Positions 1 through 6,810 are shown, counted from the stretch's first letter. The stretch: DNA of 6,866 nucleotides from an uncultured Eubacteriales bacterium (GCA_934486825.1 CAKSQF010000036.1:1-6866), one strand, 5' to 3'. The notes: generated by a model not told the origin, from the sequence alone. A program made the numbers and translations.

Positions 1-14
1 TTCTGACGCATGAT

Positions 15-36
15 CATACGCCAAGGCTTGCGTATG
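15..36. repeat. perfect 7-bp inverted repeat (hairpin)
   Basis: CATACGC (15-21) and GCGTATG (30-36) are perfect inverted copies around an 8-nt loop. On the minus strand the hairpin lies just beyond the TTTT that follows the GCTCT/AGAGC hairpin downstream of the regulator genes. It has no U-tract of its own in that direction. It may be part of a compound transcription end or an mRNA-stabilising hairpin; the function is inferred only from position. Confidence 0.4.
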
Positions 37-54
37 AAAAGCTCTGAGCAGAGC
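37..54 (-). terminator. weak rho-independent terminator candidate
   Basis: Read on the minus strand, GCTCTGCTCAGAGC folds into a 5-bp stem with a 4-nt loop and is followed by TTTT. It lies about 40 nt after the stop codon of the second regulator gene. Between that stop and this hairpin are two more dyads: CCCC/GGGG around 74-84, and the palindrome GGAATTCC at 64-71 flanked by GGGG and CCCC. The U-tract is short, so termination is plausible but not strong. No gene is visible in 1-91. Confidence 0.45.
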
Positions 55-91
55 ATAGGGGCAGGAATTCCCACCCCTGCGGGGGTTACTT

Positions 92-1141
92 TTACTCTGA
101 ATTCAGGCCGGAATTCGTTGCCTCATCAAGAAATAACTGCACAATCTGTTCCGTTTCATCCTGTGAATAAACCATGTCACTGTCCAAAGTCTGGAAAAAG
201 GTAAGGAAAGACTTTACCAGAGAAGGCTCTGTCAGAAGAAAGAACGCCGGAGAGGCAAAATCGCTGTTATAACTGAAATACACATAGTGATTGCTCATAC
301 TCATGCAAAGACCGGATTCCGGGTCGGACAAGGGCTTTCGGAGAAGGAGCAGCTGATCCTTCCGCATCATCAGATGCAGGTAGTCTCTCAGCATTTCCCG
401 GCGGAGTTTCGGATTCGGCGGCAGGTATACGTCGCAGGGAAATTCAGGCATATAGCCGGTCTCCAGAAAATGTCGGATTCCCTCCGGCGTCAGAACATGT
501 TTGCAGTTTCCATTTCCGGACCGTTCCGTGAAGGAGGCGATGCGGCTCGCATAAGCGGCAAGAAGCCTCTCATCATGGAGGAAACTGGGGGAAACGACCT
601 TCTGAATCAGCTCCGGTGTCATCACAGATCCCAAGTAAGGGCCTGGCTGATAAATATAATACTGGTTTCCTTTCTCAATTTCGGAATCGGGAAGCGAATC
701 CAGATAATCTGCGGGTGTCAGCTGACGGCAGAATAAAGGCTTCGCGGACTCCTTCAGCTCCGCGAACTGTTTCCGAAAAGGAAGAAGCATTTCGGAATCA
801 GTGATCAGGAGCCCACTGGAGAGGTCGCTGGAAATCTGCAGGCATACTTCTTCCGTCAGCAGGTAAAAGGGGAAAGCAGCTGCGGCGATGGCTTCGGCAG
901 GTTCCTGGTGATAGAGATAGTAGGACTGATACCAGGGACATTTGAGCGAGCAGTACAGAGAAGAAGCAATGAGGCTCATATTGAAGGAATCGCTGGAAAT
1001 GTCCGCTGCAACGGCATTCGTTCCTGTTTCTTTATCTGACAGAAGGAGAAGGTGCTCAATACGGCGCTCGTTGTTTTTTGCCTTTGCAGAGGCATTTTCA
1101 GAGCATAACGTGGATGGGGGGGGAAAATCTGCCATCAGCAT
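92..1141 (-). pseudogene. C-terminal part of a frameshifted helix-turn-helix regulator
   Basis: This frame carries the rest of the regulator whose N-terminus is encoded by 1098-1679. It aligns with the neighbouring 360-aa paralogue just after the poly-C tract: ERRIEHLLLLSDKETG here matches TPLEIFWLTSLDNTG there. The match continues further on (FPFYLLTEEVCLQISSDL against FPYYLLLPNGILELSGSL) and at the extreme C-terminus (the segment after NHYVYFS). Between the last two blocks it holds roughly 145 residues absent from the paralogue, including a Tyr/Pro-rich segment around QYYIYQPGPYLG. The long uninterrupted frame argues that the break is recent or reversible. ATG codons at 1141 and 1135 could start it independently, but no good ribosome binding site precedes them. 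The frame is open further upstream to 1240, where it overlaps the N-terminal part in another frame. The function of this C-terminal region is not recognised; a ligand- or partner-binding role would be inference. Confidence 0.75.
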
Positions 1142-1679
1142 CCGGAGCAAGGAACAGCAAATCATGTATCTCGCCCTGCAGAAGAACGCGAATGGTTCCT
1201 TCCGTGTAATTGACCAGCTCATTGATGAGGAGGAGTACATTCTTTTTCCCTTCTATGACCGAGAAAGGACAGACGTTTTTCCCACAGGAAGAAGATTCTG
1301 CCGGACGATCGGCATCCGGCAGAACCGGAAAATGCCGAGAAGAGGCTGAAAAATCCGAACGTTGCATTGCCGCAGTCAGTTCGGCCTTTCTTGAGTGGAA
1401 GAACTGAAAGAGATGCAACACCTGTTCCTGCCGGTAAAACGTGTCACTTCCCAGTGCGGTGAGGCGGTACGCCTGGTAAAGATGGTTGGCCTCCGATTCA
1501 GACAGGCATAGAAAGGCAGCCATTTTCTGAACAATGTTCAGATTGTTCGGAACACGGGTGCCATGAAGAAATTTGTAAATGGTTGTGCGGTCGCAGCAGC
1601 AGTACTGGGCCATTTCCACAACGCTTTTTCTGCGGGCTTTCAGCAACTGATGCAGCTGAATGGAAAATTCGTTTGTCAT
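1098..1679 (-). CDS. helix-turn-helix regulator, N-terminal fragment (193 aa, frameshifted)
   Basis: As read, this encodes 193 aa. Residues about 8-50 form an XRE/Cro-type DNA-binding domain, with a recognition-helix-like segment CDRTTIYKFLHGTRVP that matches IDRSSLYQILHGKRFP in the upstream paralogue. Similarity continues through a helical stretch to about residue 95. The frame then runs through the poly-C tract at 1116-1123 and ends 11 residues after it, at a stop not expected from the paralogue. Deleting one C joins it to the frame ending at 92 and gives a 528-residue protein. The start ATG is 3 nt downstream of the preceding gene's stop, so translational coupling is likely; the local ribosome binding site is poor (GTGAGAAATAATACATG). 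A short product would keep DNA binding but lose the conserved C-terminal region, so it could be inactive or act as an unregulated binder. Confidence 0.75.
   Translation of the reverse strand: MTNEFSIQLHQLLKARRKSVVEMAQYCCCDRTTIYKFLHGTRVPNNLNIVQKMAAFLCLSESEANHLYQAYRLTALGSDTFYRQEQVLHLFQFFHSRKAELTAAMQRSDFSASSRHFPVLPDADRPAESSSCGKNVCPFSVIEGKKNVLLLINELVNYTEGTIRVLLQGEIHDLLFLAPDADGRFSPPIHVML
1116..1123 (-). repeat. C8 homopolymer tract inside the regulator gene (frameshift point)
   Basis: The plus strand has eight consecutive G, so the minus-strand gene reads TTTTCCCCCCCCATCC. With eight C the N-terminal frame ends at TGA 1098-1100. With seven C it enters the frame that stays open to 92. Homology to the paralogue continues on both sides of the tract but in different frames, which fixes the frameshift here. 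Runs of this length are known sites of slipped-strand mispairing and also of sequencing or assembly error; the sequence alone cannot tell which applies. Confidence 0.85.
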
Positions 1680-1682
1680 GTA

Positions 1683-2765
1683 TTATTTCTCACTATCCGG
1701 ACGTGCAAGAGCCGTCATCACATCATGAAAAGCATTGGTCAGGCCGACCTCTGTTGTCAACAGCATATCGGGAAGATCATGCGGCATAATGCAGAGGGAA
1801 CTTCCGTTGGAACGGAAATACATGGATGAACCGTGAAATTCTGTAACGGAAGGTGTATCCGCCGGAAACGAAGCGGAGTGACCAGAAATCATTCGGAAGA
1901 ACGGAATGGCGTTTTTCCATTGATTGCGAAAACAGGAGAGCATGCTCTGCCGGATGCTCTCTGATTCTATAAAAAGCGCGGCATCAAGCGAGCCGGACAA
2001 TTCCAGTATCCCATTCGGGAGCAGAAGATAATAAGGAAAACCTGTCGTGAATCTGCCCTGATCCGGATGCATGTTGTGGTAGAAATATCGGCAGCTGACG
2101 CACTGACGTGTGGAAACCATCATCAGATATTCCTTCATAACCTCCAGATTGTAGAAACGGTGATTCGGGTCAATCCGACCGGTATTGTCAAGGGAGGTCA
2201 GCCAGAAAATTTCCAGAGGCGTGAGATCGTTCTCCAAGGCTGTACCGCTATCGGCAGTGACGTGATGGATGGCCGTCAGAAGATCATGGTCGGAAGGAAG
2301 ATACAGGAACAGCTGGCGGGGCGAGTCGGAGACATCACTGAACCGATTGAAGAAAAATGCACGGGAAATCAGAGACGCAGCGGCAGCTATGACAGCCTCT
2401 TTTCCGGTAAAAACAGTTGCTTCGGTTGTCCACTCGGATGCCACAGGAGCGTGAGCAATATCCGCCTGACCGGCAGAGAATCCATTCCAACGCAGAAGAA
2501 AATCCTCTACGTTCCGCACGGTCCAATATCGGTCATATCCCATTGAGGTGACCTGAAAAGCCTCTCGCAGAAGGGTTTCTTCCTCCTGTGTCAGTTGAAG
2601 ATAGCGAATCAGGGAAGAAAGCATTTCAGAATCTGTAGGGAAACGTTTGCCGTGCAGAATCTGATAAAGGCTGGAACGATCAATGGATAAATCCGATGCA
2701 CATCGCGACGCGGACAGATGCCGCGAACTGAAAAAATGACTTAACAGATCTGAAAACTGGCTCAT
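1683..2765 (-). CDS. helix-turn-helix (XRE-like) transcriptional regulator, 360 aa
   Basis: Residues about 5-45 form a predicted XRE/Cro-type DNA-binding domain; LSIDRSSLYQILHGKRFP is typical of the recognition helix and the turn after it. A helical linker follows (about 46-95), then a long C-terminal region of about 250 residues that I do not recognise. That region contains a CVSC pair (Cys222, Cys225) and ends in a segment shared with the downstream paralogue. No membrane segment is seen, so the protein is probably cytosolic. The start at 2765 is supported by GGAG on the minus strand about 11 nt upstream and by a promoter at 2800-2829. It is the first gene of a two-gene unit, faces away from the envelope operon, and shares a control region with it, so it may regulate both its own transcription and that operon (inference). 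Compared with the split paralogue it lacks about 145 residues near the C-terminus. Confidence 0.85.
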   Translation of the reverse strand: MSQFSDLLSHFFSSRHLSASRCASDLSIDRSSLYQILHGKRFPTDSEMLSSLIRYLQLTQEEETLLREAFQVTSMGYDRYWTVRNVEDFLLRWNGFSAGQADIAHAPVASEWTTEATVFTGKEAVIAAAASLISRAFFFNRFSDVSDSPRQLFLYLPSDHDLLTAIHHVTADSGTALENDLTPLEIFWLTSLDNTGRIDPNHRFYNLEVMKEYLMMVSTRQCVSCRYFYHNMHPDQGRFTTGFPYYLLLPNGILELSGSLDAALFIESESIRQSMLSCFRNQWKNAIPFFRMISGHSASFPADTPSVTEFHGSSMYFRSNGSSLCIMPHDLPDMLLTTEVGLTNAFHDVMTALARPDSEK

Positions 2766-2799
2766 CGATTTTTATTCTCCGGAGTTTTGTACTTTTTCT

Positions 2800-2829
2800 A
2801 CTATAGCATTTCACCTCCCGTTCCACCAA
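2800..2829 (-). promoter_or_regulatory. promoter of the regulator pair (extended -10)
   Basis: On the minus strand, TGCTATAGT (2808-2800) is an extended -10 element. A modest -35-like TTGGTG (2829-2824) lies 18 nt upstream. Transcription would begin near 2793 and give a leader of about 28 nt before the ATG at 2765. The match is by eye; the extended -10 is the stronger part. Confidence 0.55.
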
Positions 2830-2837
2830 AGCAAAAA

Positions 2838-2852
2838 GACAATTGCACTGTC
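2838..2852. promoter_or_regulatory. possible operator dyad between the divergent promoters
   Basis: GACA (2838-2841) and TGTC (2849-2852) form a short dyad with a 7-nt spacer, between the two divergent promoters. The CAATTGC overlapping it (2840-2846) recurs at 2968-2974 in the leader of the rightward operon, there inside the 8-bp palindrome GCAATTGC. The location suits an operator for the neighbouring helix-turn-helix proteins, but the half-sites are short and could occur by chance. Confidence 0.25.
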
Positions 2853-2870
2853 CACATTTCCTGCCACAGA

Positions 2871-2900
2871 TTGAAGGTGCCGGAAGGGGCTCTCTATAAT
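2871..2900 (+). promoter_or_regulatory. sigma-A type promoter of the envelope operon
   Basis: TTGAAG (2871-2876) and a perfect TATAAT (2895-2900) are separated by 18 nt. The start of transcription would be near 2907. This is the only convincing promoter seen upstream of the three plus-strand genes and fits a single transcript. Confidence 0.7.
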
Positions 2901-2906
2901 GGCTGG

Positions 2907-3043
2907 TATCAAATCAATATGTGATTTTTGAAAAATGGGTCCGGTTCGTGAGTCAATGTCCATGTTGCAATTGCCGTTCTGCACGAAATGTGTGGCAGCG
3001 GAAGCAGACGAGATGCGGGATCGGGCGGACAGGAGGATACTTC
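2907..3043 (+). other. 5' leader of the envelope operon (about 137 nt)
   Basis: This is the region between the predicted transcription start and the chosen ATG. It holds the palindrome GCAATTGC (2967-2974) and a short out-of-frame reading frame (ATG 2956 to TGA 3076-3078, 40 codons) with a poor ribosome binding site that overlaps the start of the main gene. TTCTGCACGAAATGTG (2977-2992) closely resembles the zinc-knuckle codons of the following gene but is out of frame with it. No known riboswitch is recognised. Confidence 0.4.
3031..3036 (+). promoter_or_regulatory. ribosome binding site AGGAGG that sets the start at 3044
   Basis: A perfect AGGAGG lies 7 nt before the ATG at 3044. The frame is open further upstream to an ATG at 2921, but that codon has no ribosome binding site and is only about 14 nt from the predicted transcription start. 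Starting at 3044 also puts the zinc ribbon at the extreme N-terminus, exactly as in the paralogue at 6055. Confidence 0.85.
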
Positions 3044-5023
3044 ATGTTCTGTACAAAATGCGGGGCAAATCTGCCTGATGGGGTGAAATTCTGCACAAGG
3101 TGCGGTGCACCTGTCGGAAAAGCAAATGCCGTTCCCATGCAGAGAAAAAGCGTGACGAGAGGAAATCACCAGGGTCAAGGGTATCCGCCTGTCCGAAAAC
3201 CAAATCGGGAAAAGAAAAAGAACCGAATCGGGAAAATTGTGATTCCGATTCTGCTGATTGCCCTGCTGGCGGCAGGTGGATCTGTTTATGCCATCAAACG
3301 GGAGAGAGAGGTTAATCTGGACCGCTACATCGAAGTAACATTCAGTGGTTATGACGGCTACGGAACGGCGGAGGTGAGTTTTCAATACGACAAATTCAGG
3401 AAGGATCACAAAGACCTGATTCTGAACCGGAGCCAGATGGATGACAGTCTGGCAAAGGCGCTGGACGACACGGAGAACGGCAGTCTGAAGAACGGGGATA
3501 CTCTTACGCTGAAGGGAATTCTGACGCCCGGACTGGTTGACCGGAGTCAGGAAGGCCGCGTGACGCACATCATTGAGGCTCCGGATTATTCCGTAACTGT
3601 GGAGAGTCTGAGTGAAACCAAAGAGATCGACCCGTTTGAGAATGTGAAGGTGGAATATTCCGGCTATGACGGCTATGGAACGATGAACGTGGAGAAGTCG
3701 GAGGATTCCCCTGCGGAAGGGGATGGAAGCCAGGACTGGTTCACATACTCCTGTCCGAATACGGGTTCCCTGCAAAACGGGGACACGGTTACAGTCAGCG
3801 TGAAGTTAAACGGATATGGGGATGCAGATGATTTTATCAGGCAGAACGGATATACGCTTTCTCAGACAGAAAAAGAGTATACGGTGTCAGGACTGACCGC
3901 GACAACGAAAATCGATCCGTTTGAGAATCTTGAGGTCCAGTATGACGGTATCAGCCCGGCACTGAAGGTGTCCGTGAATGAAGGCCTTCTGACTGAGCCG
4001 GTGAAGGGAAATGTCACCTTTTCTGTGGAAAACACCGGGACATTGAAGGTGGGAGATACCTTCAAAATTCAGGCAAAGGCAGGAAGCCAGCTGGCGAAAA
4101 AAGGATATGCGCTGGATCCGACGGAGAAGGAATATACCGTGGAAGCTTCGGAAGTGGATAAGTATCTGGAGGCCACAGACGATGCGGATCTGACTCCGCT
4201 CAACGATCAGTTGGATGATTTCGTGGAGGCAAGCCTGAGTCAATATGTGGGGAAGGATTCTACTGAATTTTTTCTGAAAACCCATGTCGGCGTTGGCGCA
4301 GGGTTTGGATGGACGACTGGATCAATTGATTCGATTCAGCAGGTAGCTGCGTACTTGGCGAGCAGTAAAGAAGAGCAGGTAACCGCTGACGATGAAGACA
4401 CACCAGTCATGAATCGGTACTTTGCACTCTATAAGGTTTTATTAACAACGGTGGATGACTTTAACCAGAAGAAGGAACAGGTCACCTCTTATCTGCTGGT
4501 GTGGTGTGACAACGTGATTTCCAGAAGCGACGGAACGTTCGTCTGGTCCAGCGAGGACAGCACGGAGGGCAACAAGATTTACACGGATAGTCAGGCGGAT
4601 GAATCCGATCAGGTGGTGGCGAGGAATGTCACGGCAATGAAAGGAAATTACAACGTGACGGAGCTGAGCACCTCCGGAAAATCGGGAAATCAGAAGAATA
4701 AAAAGTCATCCGCGTCCAAGTCTTCCAAGTCGGCGGACGATGCAGAGTATCTTCTTCCGGACAGCAATACGAAAGAGTATTCGGCCTCTTACTTCGACGG
4801 ATACACCAAGGATGAACTGAATATGTTTATCAATGAGATCTATGCAAAGCACGGACGCAAATTCAAGACGGATAGTATTCAGAAATACTTCGATTCCAAA
4901 TCCTGGTATCAGCCGAAGGTGGAACCGGATGATTTTGATTCCCGGGTCAAGGATTTTCTGAATGACGTGGAATATAAAAATGTCAAAACGATTGTTTCGG
5001 TCAGGGAGAAGCTGTCTTCTTAG
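3044..5023 (+). CDS. zinc-ribbon membrane protein with three extracellular repeats and a YARHG domain (659 aa)
   Basis: Domains in order: a zinc ribbon, CX2C-X10-CX2C (Cys3, 6, 17, 20); a basic linker rich in Lys/Arg to about residue 62; one hydrophobic helix, about 64-84; then a long region predicted outside the cell. The outer part starts with three related repeats (about 89-190, 195-284, 289-368). The second and third open with IDPFEN, the first two share GYDGYG, and all end in a GxLxxGDT strand, the last two followed by a KEYTV strand. A globular region of unknown type (about 372-540) and a Lys/Ser-rich linker (about 545-565) follow. A C-terminal YARHG domain (about 568-655) is marked by NEIYAKHGRKF and YFDSKSWYQP. 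The zinc-ribbon/one-helix/outer-domain layout resembles the TcaA/YvbJ type of Firmicutes envelope protein, but I do not claim orthology. It heads the operon, and the amidase gene begins 13 nt after its stop. A role in sensing or scaffolding at the cell wall is inference. Confidence 0.85.
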   Translation: MFCTKCGANLPDGVKFCTRCGAPVGKANAVPMQRKSVTRGNHQGQGYPPVRKPNREKKKNRIGKIVIPILLIALLAAGGSVYAIKREREVNLDRYIEVTFSGYDGYGTAEVSFQYDKFRKDHKDLILNRSQMDDSLAKALDDTENGSLKNGDTLTLKGILTPGLVDRSQEGRVTHIIEAPDYSVTVESLSETKEIDPFENVKVEYSGYDGYGTMNVEKSEDSPAEGDGSQDWFTYSCPNTGSLQNGDTVTVSVKLNGYGDADDFIRQNGYTLSQTEKEYTVSGLTATTKIDPFENLEVQYDGISPALKVSVNEGLLTEPVKGNVTFSVENTGTLKVGDTFKIQAKAGSQLAKKGYALDPTEKEYTVEASEVDKYLEATDDADLTPLNDQLDDFVEASLSQYVGKDSTEFFLKTHVGVGAGFGWTTGSIDSIQQVAAYLASSKEEQVTADDEDTPVMNRYFALYKVLLTTVDDFNQKKEQVTSYLLVWCDNVISRSDGTFVWSSEDSTEGNKIYTDSQADESDQVVARNVTAMKGNYNVTELSTSGKSGNQKNKKSSASKSSKSADDAEYLLPDSNTKEYSASYFDGYTKDELNMFINEIYAKHGRKFKTDSIQKYFDSKSWYQPKVEPDDFDSRVKDFLNDVEYKNVKTIVSVREKLSS

Positions 5024-5036
5024 GAGACGAAGTGGA

Positions 5037-6020
5037 ATGAAGAAACTATGTAGAGAAGCGGCGCTGCTGTTTGCCATAGCGGCGCTGCTTGCGGGATGCA
5101 GCGCACCGGTTCAGGAAAGCACAGGGATGACAGAATCTGCACAGACAGATGAAATCGCTTCCGGAACGTTCTGGGAGAGTATTCCGGAAGAACAGAAGAG
5201 CCAAGCGGGCAATGAGGAAGAGCACCCGGAAAATGGAGTGGAGACCACTTCGGAAGAGGTAGAGAGTACTGGAGCCGGAACGCAGCAGGATACAAAGGAA
5301 CCAGAAACGGAAAGCGTTGTTTCTGACATTCCAGATGATGATTCTACAGAAGACCGTATGAAGCATAAGGTCATTGTGCTGGATCCTGGGCATACGGCGA
5401 AGATTTCCAACGAGACAGAGCCTCTGGGGCCGGGAGCCACGGAGCAGAAGGCGAAAGATGCCATCGGAACGCACGGAACATCAAGCGGCCTGATGGAATA
5501 TGAACTGACCCTGACGGTGGCGGAGCAATTGAAAAAAGAGCTGGAAGTGCGTGGCTATATCGTACGAATGACCCGGACGGATAGTGATCAGATGCTGAGC
5601 TGCAGAGAACGAGCTGAAATCGCCAACGAAGCGAATGCAGATGTTTTCCTGCGGATTCATGCAGACGGCTCGGAGGATTCCACAGCCAATGGAGCCATGA
5701 CCATCTGTATTACGCCGGAGAATCCCTATATACCGGAAGAATATGAGAAGTCCCGGTTGTTATCGGAGGATGTGCTGGACGCCTTTGTATCCGCAACCGG
5801 ATGCAGGAAACGCAAGGTATGGGAAACAGATTCGATGAGTGGGAACAACTGGAGCAAGGTTCCGACAACCCTGCTGGAGATGGGATTCATGACGAATCCG
5901 CAGGAGGATCAGCTGATGGCATCTGCGGATTATCAGCAGAAAATGGTACAGGGCATGGCAGATGGAATTGACCGGTATTTTGAAGATCTGGAGCAGCGGA
6001 TGGAAACAGAGAAAACGTGA
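5037..6020 (+). CDS. lipoprotein N-acetylmuramoyl-L-alanine amidase (Amidase_3), 327 aa
   Basis: The N-terminus is a lipoprotein signal peptide: MKK, a hydrophobic core, then the lipobox LAGC with Cys21 as the lipidated residue. A Ser/Thr/Glu-rich, low-complexity linker runs from about 22 to 108. The Amidase_3 domain fills about 110-316. The expected zinc ligands are visible: His119 in LDPGHT, Glu154 in MEYELTLTVA, and His208 in RIHADG. The catalytic Glu281 lies in LLEMGFMTN, so the enzyme should be active. The family hydrolyses the amide bond between N-acetylmuramic acid and L-alanine of the stem peptide. No SH3 or other wall-binding repeat is present; the lipid anchor and flexible linker would hold the domain near the membrane face of the wall. 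The start at 5037 is set by AGGAG (5022-5026), which overlaps the previous stop codon. An upstream in-frame ATG at 4962 would bury the signal peptide behind 25 Arg-rich residues. Confidence 0.9.
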   Translation: MKKLCREAALLFAIAALLAGCSAPVQESTGMTESAQTDEIASGTFWESIPEEQKSQAGNEEEHPENGVETTSEEVESTGAGTQQDTKEPETESVVSDIPDDDSTEDRMKHKVIVLDPGHTAKISNETEPLGPGATEQKAKDAIGTHGTSSGLMEYELTLTVAEQLKKELEVRGYIVRMTRTDSDQMLSCRERAEIANEANADVFLRIHADGSEDSTANGAMTICITPENPYIPEEYEKSRLLSEDVLDAFVSATGCRKRKVWETDSMSGNNWSKVPTTLLEMGFMTNPQEDQLMASADYQQKMVQGMADGIDRYFEDLEQRMETEKT

Positions 6021-6054
6021 GAATTGATCTCGGCAAAGAGAAGAGGGAGGTACT

Positions 6055-6810
6055 ATGTATTGTCCGAATTGCGGAAAGATGAATCCTGAGGGAGCGTCGT
6101 TTTGTTCCTCCTGTGGAACAAGATTGCCAGCAGAGCAGGCTGGAAAGAGCTCGGAAATTGAAAGGGGAAATGGGACGGCCCGGAGCAAGCTGCATCAGGA
6201 AAACCGGTACTGGCAAAAGGTGAAGAAATGGATCCTGCTGGCGGCAGTCCTCGTGATCGGATTCGGGGCGTTCAAAATTTTCTATCGTCCGACCGTTGAC
6301 CTGAATAAATGCTTAATTGTGTCTTTTGACGGGTGCAATGGTTATGCGAGAGTTAATACAGAGGTCGATGACGGAGAGTTTCAGAGTCGCTACGCTAATA
6401 AGTTGAAGTTAAACAAGCGGGCGTTAAAAAAATATATGAACGGACAAGAAGACACTGAAAGTTGGCAGTTCGCCAGTAGTGTTTATTATTACAAAAATAA
6501 TCTGACAAAACGAAGCATTACAAGTGTGTTTAAAACATTTTTTCTGCAAAATATCGGCTCGATTTATCCGTCAGATCATGTAAGTAACGGAGATGTGCTG
6601 ACCTATTCTTGGAATGTGGATGAAGATTTGATTGAGACAGCGGAGGATATTTTCCGTTGCAAAATAAAATGTGATGATTACAAGATTACGGTAAAAAATC
6701 TGGAAGAAGTAGGAACATATGACCCGTTTTCTGGACTTTCAATTGAATATGGTGGAGTTGATCATCATGGTTATGCAATGTTTACGAATACTGCAATTTG
6801 CGGAGGGTGA
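6055..6810 (+). CDS. truncated zinc-ribbon membrane protein, paralogue of the 3044-5023 product (251 aa)
   Basis: It starts 34 nt after the amidase gene with GGGAGG 4 nt before the ATG. The zinc ribbon (Cys3, 6, 17, 20) has the same spacing as in the larger paralogue. A linker and one membrane helix (about 59-77) follow. The first outer repeat starts VDLNKCLIVSFDGCNGYA, matching VNLDRYIEVTFSGYDGYG. The second repeat begins at about residue 222 (YDPFSGLSIEYGG) but stops after some 30 residues, where the frame meets TGA in GC-rich DNA. The larger paralogue has about 430 more residues beyond this point, so the gene appears truncated rather than naturally short. Base composition also changes inside the gene: about 50-55% G+C up to about 6180, then about 35% from 6421 to 6800. 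The truncated product would keep its ribbon, helix and one repeat. Confidence 0.75.
   Translation: MYCPNCGKMNPEGASFCSSCGTRLPAEQAGKSSEIERGNGTARSKLHQENRYWQKVKKWILLAAVLVIGFGAFKIFYRPTVDLNKCLIVSFDGCNGYARVNTEVDDGEFQSRYANKLKLNKRALKKYMNGQEDTESWQFASSVYYYKNNLTKRSITSVFKTFFLQNIGSIYPSDHVSNGDVLTYSWNVDEDLIETAEDIFRCKIKCDDYKITVKNLEEVGTYDPFSGLSIEYGGVDHHGYAMFTNTAICGG

Noticed and set aside
287..736. Plus-strand open frame (149 aa) opposite the split regulator
   Set aside because: It has no domain and no ribosome binding site. The minus-strand frame here matches the neighbouring paralogue, so this is a shadow.
942..1349. Plus-strand open frame (135 aa) spanning the poly-G tract
   Set aside because: It lies wholly antisense to the two regulator frames and has no recognisable content.
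2956..3078. Upstream open reading frame of 40 codons as a leader peptide
   Set aside because: The ribosome binding site is weak, and there is no run of regulatory codons and no attenuator-like hairpin pair. It is mentioned only as part of the leader.
2909..3775. Long minus-strand open frame (288 aa) antisense to the zinc-ribbon gene
   Set aside because: It lacks a recognisable domain, and the opposite strand has a zinc ribbon, a membrane helix and clear repeats with a strong ribosome binding site. It is a shadow frame.
2921..5023. Longer start (ATG 2921) for the zinc-ribbon membrane protein
   Set aside because: It has no ribosome binding site and is too close to the predicted transcription start. 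The ATG at 3044 has a perfect AGGAGG and gives the same N-terminus type as the paralogue.
4962..6020. Longer start (ATG 4962) for the amidase
   Set aside because: It would overlap the preceding gene and put 25 Arg-rich residues before a clear lipoprotein signal peptide.
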